From the NCBI GenBank assembly GCA_002293065.1, contig DBCN01000140.1, positions 8,537 to 72,536 of the forward strand: a stretch of DNA of 64,000 bases, read 5' to 3'. The notes beneath the pieces were generated by a model, which saw only the letters and a program-made list of their open reading frames with translations, did not search any database and was not told the origin of the DNA. The translations under genes and the position numbers were made by a program. Shown here piece after piece: positions 62,891 to 64,000 of the stretch (its first letter is position 1; every line of letters starts with the position of its first letter). The stretch comes from Opitutia bacterium UBA957 (GTDB lineage Bacteria; Verrucomicrobiota; Verrucomicrobiia; Opitutales; UBA953).

Positions 62891-63168
62891 CGCTTGATCA
62901 CGAAAGTTTGCAAGGTGCGTAGGCCGGCGAAGGAGCGCTCTTCGACGTTGCGAATATGGCCGTCCAAAGACTTGAGGATGTCGGCCGCGAAGGCATCCAG
63001 CTCTTTTTCGGACCCTTCGGCATGGAGGTAGACCCGTCCGTCCGTCAGGTTCTGGACGAAACCGGTGACGTCGAAACCGCGGGCAATTGCAAGGACTTGG
63101 GCACGAAAACCGACGCCTTGGACATGGCCTGTGTACCAGACTTCTCGGTGGGAGACGTGGGTTGACAT
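62887..63168 (-). CDS. acyP: acylphosphatase
   Basis: The 93-residue protein has GHVQGVGFRAQV with the phosphate-binding R22 and the catalytic N40 in VQNLTDG. It hydrolyses acyl phosphates such as acetyl-phosphate. It is the first gene of the ABC operon, coupled to the ATPase by an ATGA overlap, and is divergent from tatA. It probably has no functional link with transport. Confidence 0.95.
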   Translation of the reverse strand: MSTHVSHREVWYTGHVQGVGFRAQVLAIARGFDVTGFVQNLTDGRVYLHAEGSEKELDAFAADILKSLDGHIRNVEERSFAGLRTLQTFVIKR

Positions 63169-63226
63169 TTGGTAAATTATGACGAATCATTGGTCTTTAG
63201 CACCCTACAGCAACCGCAATCCTCCT

Positions 63227-63529
63227 ATGACCACCCTCCCACCCTTGGCTGTTTTTGACGGTCCCGTTATCTGGGCCATCGTTATCGTCGCGGTCCTCCT
63301 CTTCGGCGGTTCCAAGATCCCCGAGCTCGCCCGTGGCCTCGGTAAGGCCAAGCGCGAATTCAAGAAGGCTTCCGAAGAGGTTGAAACGGAGGTCCGTTCC
63401 GCCGTCGAGGAAGACGAGCGCAAGAAGGCCCGCCTCAAGCAAGTGGAAGAAGAGGAACGTGCCCGCGTCCGCGCCAAGATCGAAGAAGAAGAGCGCGCCA
63501 AGCGGGCTGCCGAAGGCAAACAGAACTAA
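63227..63529 (+). CDS. tatA: twin-arginine translocase subunit TatA
   Basis: The 100-residue protein has a short membrane helix (about 12-27) and the hinge and amphipathic segment FGGSKIPELARGLGKAKREF. Its C-terminal tail of charged Glu/Arg/Lys repeats is longer than in most TatA proteins and looks like a coiled coil. TatA, or TatB in some naming, forms the protein-conducting part for folded proteins such as the Tat-signalled dehydrogenase subunit in this window. tatC is not present. The ATG at 63227 places the helix at the family position. Confidence 0.92.
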   Translation: MTTLPPLAVFDGPVIWAIVIVAVLLFGGSKIPELARGLGKAKREFKKASEEVETEVRSAVEEDERKKARLKQVEEEERARVRAKIEEEERAKRAAEGKQN

Positions 63530-63535
63530 GACCTT

Positions 63536-63557
63536 GGGGCCGGCAACGGCCCCTTTT
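63536..63557 (+). terminator. intrinsic terminator between tatA and ribE
   Basis: A perfect 7-base-pair GGGGCCG/CGGCCCC stem with a GCAA tetraloop runs into TTTT. It starts six bases after the tatA stop codon. The T-tract ends just seven bases before the ribE ATG, so it could also affect ribE translation or require a promoter or readthrough for ribE. Confidence 0.85.
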
Positions 63558-63564
63558 CATTGGC

Positions 63565-64000
63565 ATGTTCACTGGCTTAGTCCAAGCAACCGGGAAGGTC
63601 ATCTCGCGGGACGTCCTGCCCTCGGGTGCGACCCGCCTGAAACTCTCGGCCCCCCTGCTCGCCTGCGCCGAACTCGGCGCTTCCATCGCCGTGAATGGCT
63701 GCTGCCTGACCGTGACGTCGGTGCAAACCGAGGTCGCCTCCTTCGACCTTCTGGCGGAAACGCTGCGCCTGACGAACCTGGGCGACCTTCAGGTCGGCTC
63801 CACCGTCAACTTGGAGCCCAGCCTGCGACCGACCGATCGCATGGGTGGACATTTCGTCACCGGTCATATCGACGCCTGCGGCACCGTCGCCTTTTTTGGT
63901 GCGGATGGCGCCGACTGGCGTCTCGACATCGACGCGCCGGCCGAAGTCCGCCGGCACGTGGTCAAAAAAGGCTGCATCGCCGTCGATGGCATGTCGCTGA
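63565..64000 (+). CDS. ribE: riboflavin synthase alpha chain, 5' part
   Basis: The frame begins MFTGLVQATGKV, the hallmark start of the family, and continues open to the window edge (145 codons visible). The first beta-barrel with NGCCLTVTSV is complete, and the second barrel begins at MGGHFVTGHIDACG. The enzyme dismutates two lumazines to riboflavin. It follows the tatA terminator very closely. No FMN riboswitch is visible in the seven bases between the hairpin and the ATG, and none could fit there. Confidence 0.95.
   Translation, partial: MFTGLVQATGKVISRDVLPSGATRLKLSAPLLACAELGASIAVNGCCLTVTSVQTEVASFDLLAETLRLTNLGDLQVGSTVNLEPSLRPTDRMGGHFVTGHIDACGTVAFFGADGADWRLDIDAPAEVRRHVVKKGCIAVDGMSL

Noticed and set aside
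63530..63565. FMN riboswitch before ribE
   Set aside because: Only seven bases separate the hairpin from the ATG and the sequence has none of the conserved FMN element segments.

Overview
This window is a GC-rich bacterial chromosome segment that most resembles a member of the Verrucomicrobiota, probably near Opitutales. The evidence is a Minf_1886-type protein, a PVC-type CxxCH/HEAT-repeat protein, a bifunctional rhamnulose-phosphate aldolase/dehydrogenase, and a full Gram-negative rod-shape and lipid A toolkit (mreBCD, mrdA, lpxK). The assignment is inferred from gene content, without any database search. Coding density is very high. No gene-free stretch exceeds about 210 bases. I see no insertion sequence, prophage, integrase or CRISPR array, and base composition is even apart from an AT-rich patch at about 16,860-17,010.

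Layout. 1-4 kb: the 3' part of glmS, a small four-CxxC protein, two tRNA-Lys genes, rlmB, asd and an L,D-transpeptidase. 4-10.4 kb: the minus-strand elongasome cluster mreB-mreC-mreD-mrdA, preceded by uppP and an unknown membrane protein. 10.4-16 kb: plus-strand trpB, yicC, an HU/IHF protein, hisS and murJ, then a convergent lipoprotein amidase. 17-22.4 kb: a sugar catabolic run of a DeoR regulator, a class II aldolase, rhamnulokinase and an aldolase-dehydrogenase fusion. This would carry L-rhamnose (or a related deoxysugar) from the ketose to dihydroxyacetone phosphate and oxidised lactaldehyde; isomerase and transporter are not in the window. 22.4-30.5 kb: a c-type cytochrome HEAT protein, an S9 peptidase, a small membrane protein, and an unrecognised 592-residue protein behind a strong palindromic operator.

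30.5-43.5 kb is mostly housekeeping: metG, an isochorismate synthase (menaquinone), dtd, hisF, a CNNM/CorC protein, nadB, panE, a HAD-DUF721(DciA) fusion, a Minf_1886 protein, hisC, an RmlD-like reductase and a lipoate-ligase-like protein. 43.5-50.3 kb holds DNA and RNA maintenance genes: mutS, phoH, a DUF971 protein, ybaB, recR and an Rsm22-like methyltransferase. 50.3-64 kb holds a Tat-exported GMC dehydrogenase pair, ppk1, lpxK, panD, a class V aminotransferase, topB, an ABC-2 transporter operon with acylphosphatase, tatA and the start of riboflavin synthase.

Envelope growth is the strongest theme: precursor supply (glmS, uppP, murJ), the rod machinery, crosslinking (L,D-transpeptidase), turnover (amidase) and lipid A (lpxK). 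A striking architectural trait is that almost every convergent gene pair abuts or overlaps, leaving no room for a terminator. The two clear intrinsic terminators both lie between co-directional genes. The most unusual individual items are the HAD-DciA fusion, the operator plus unknown enzyme-like protein near 28.7 kb, and the tandem CxxC protein whose end overlaps a tRNA gene.
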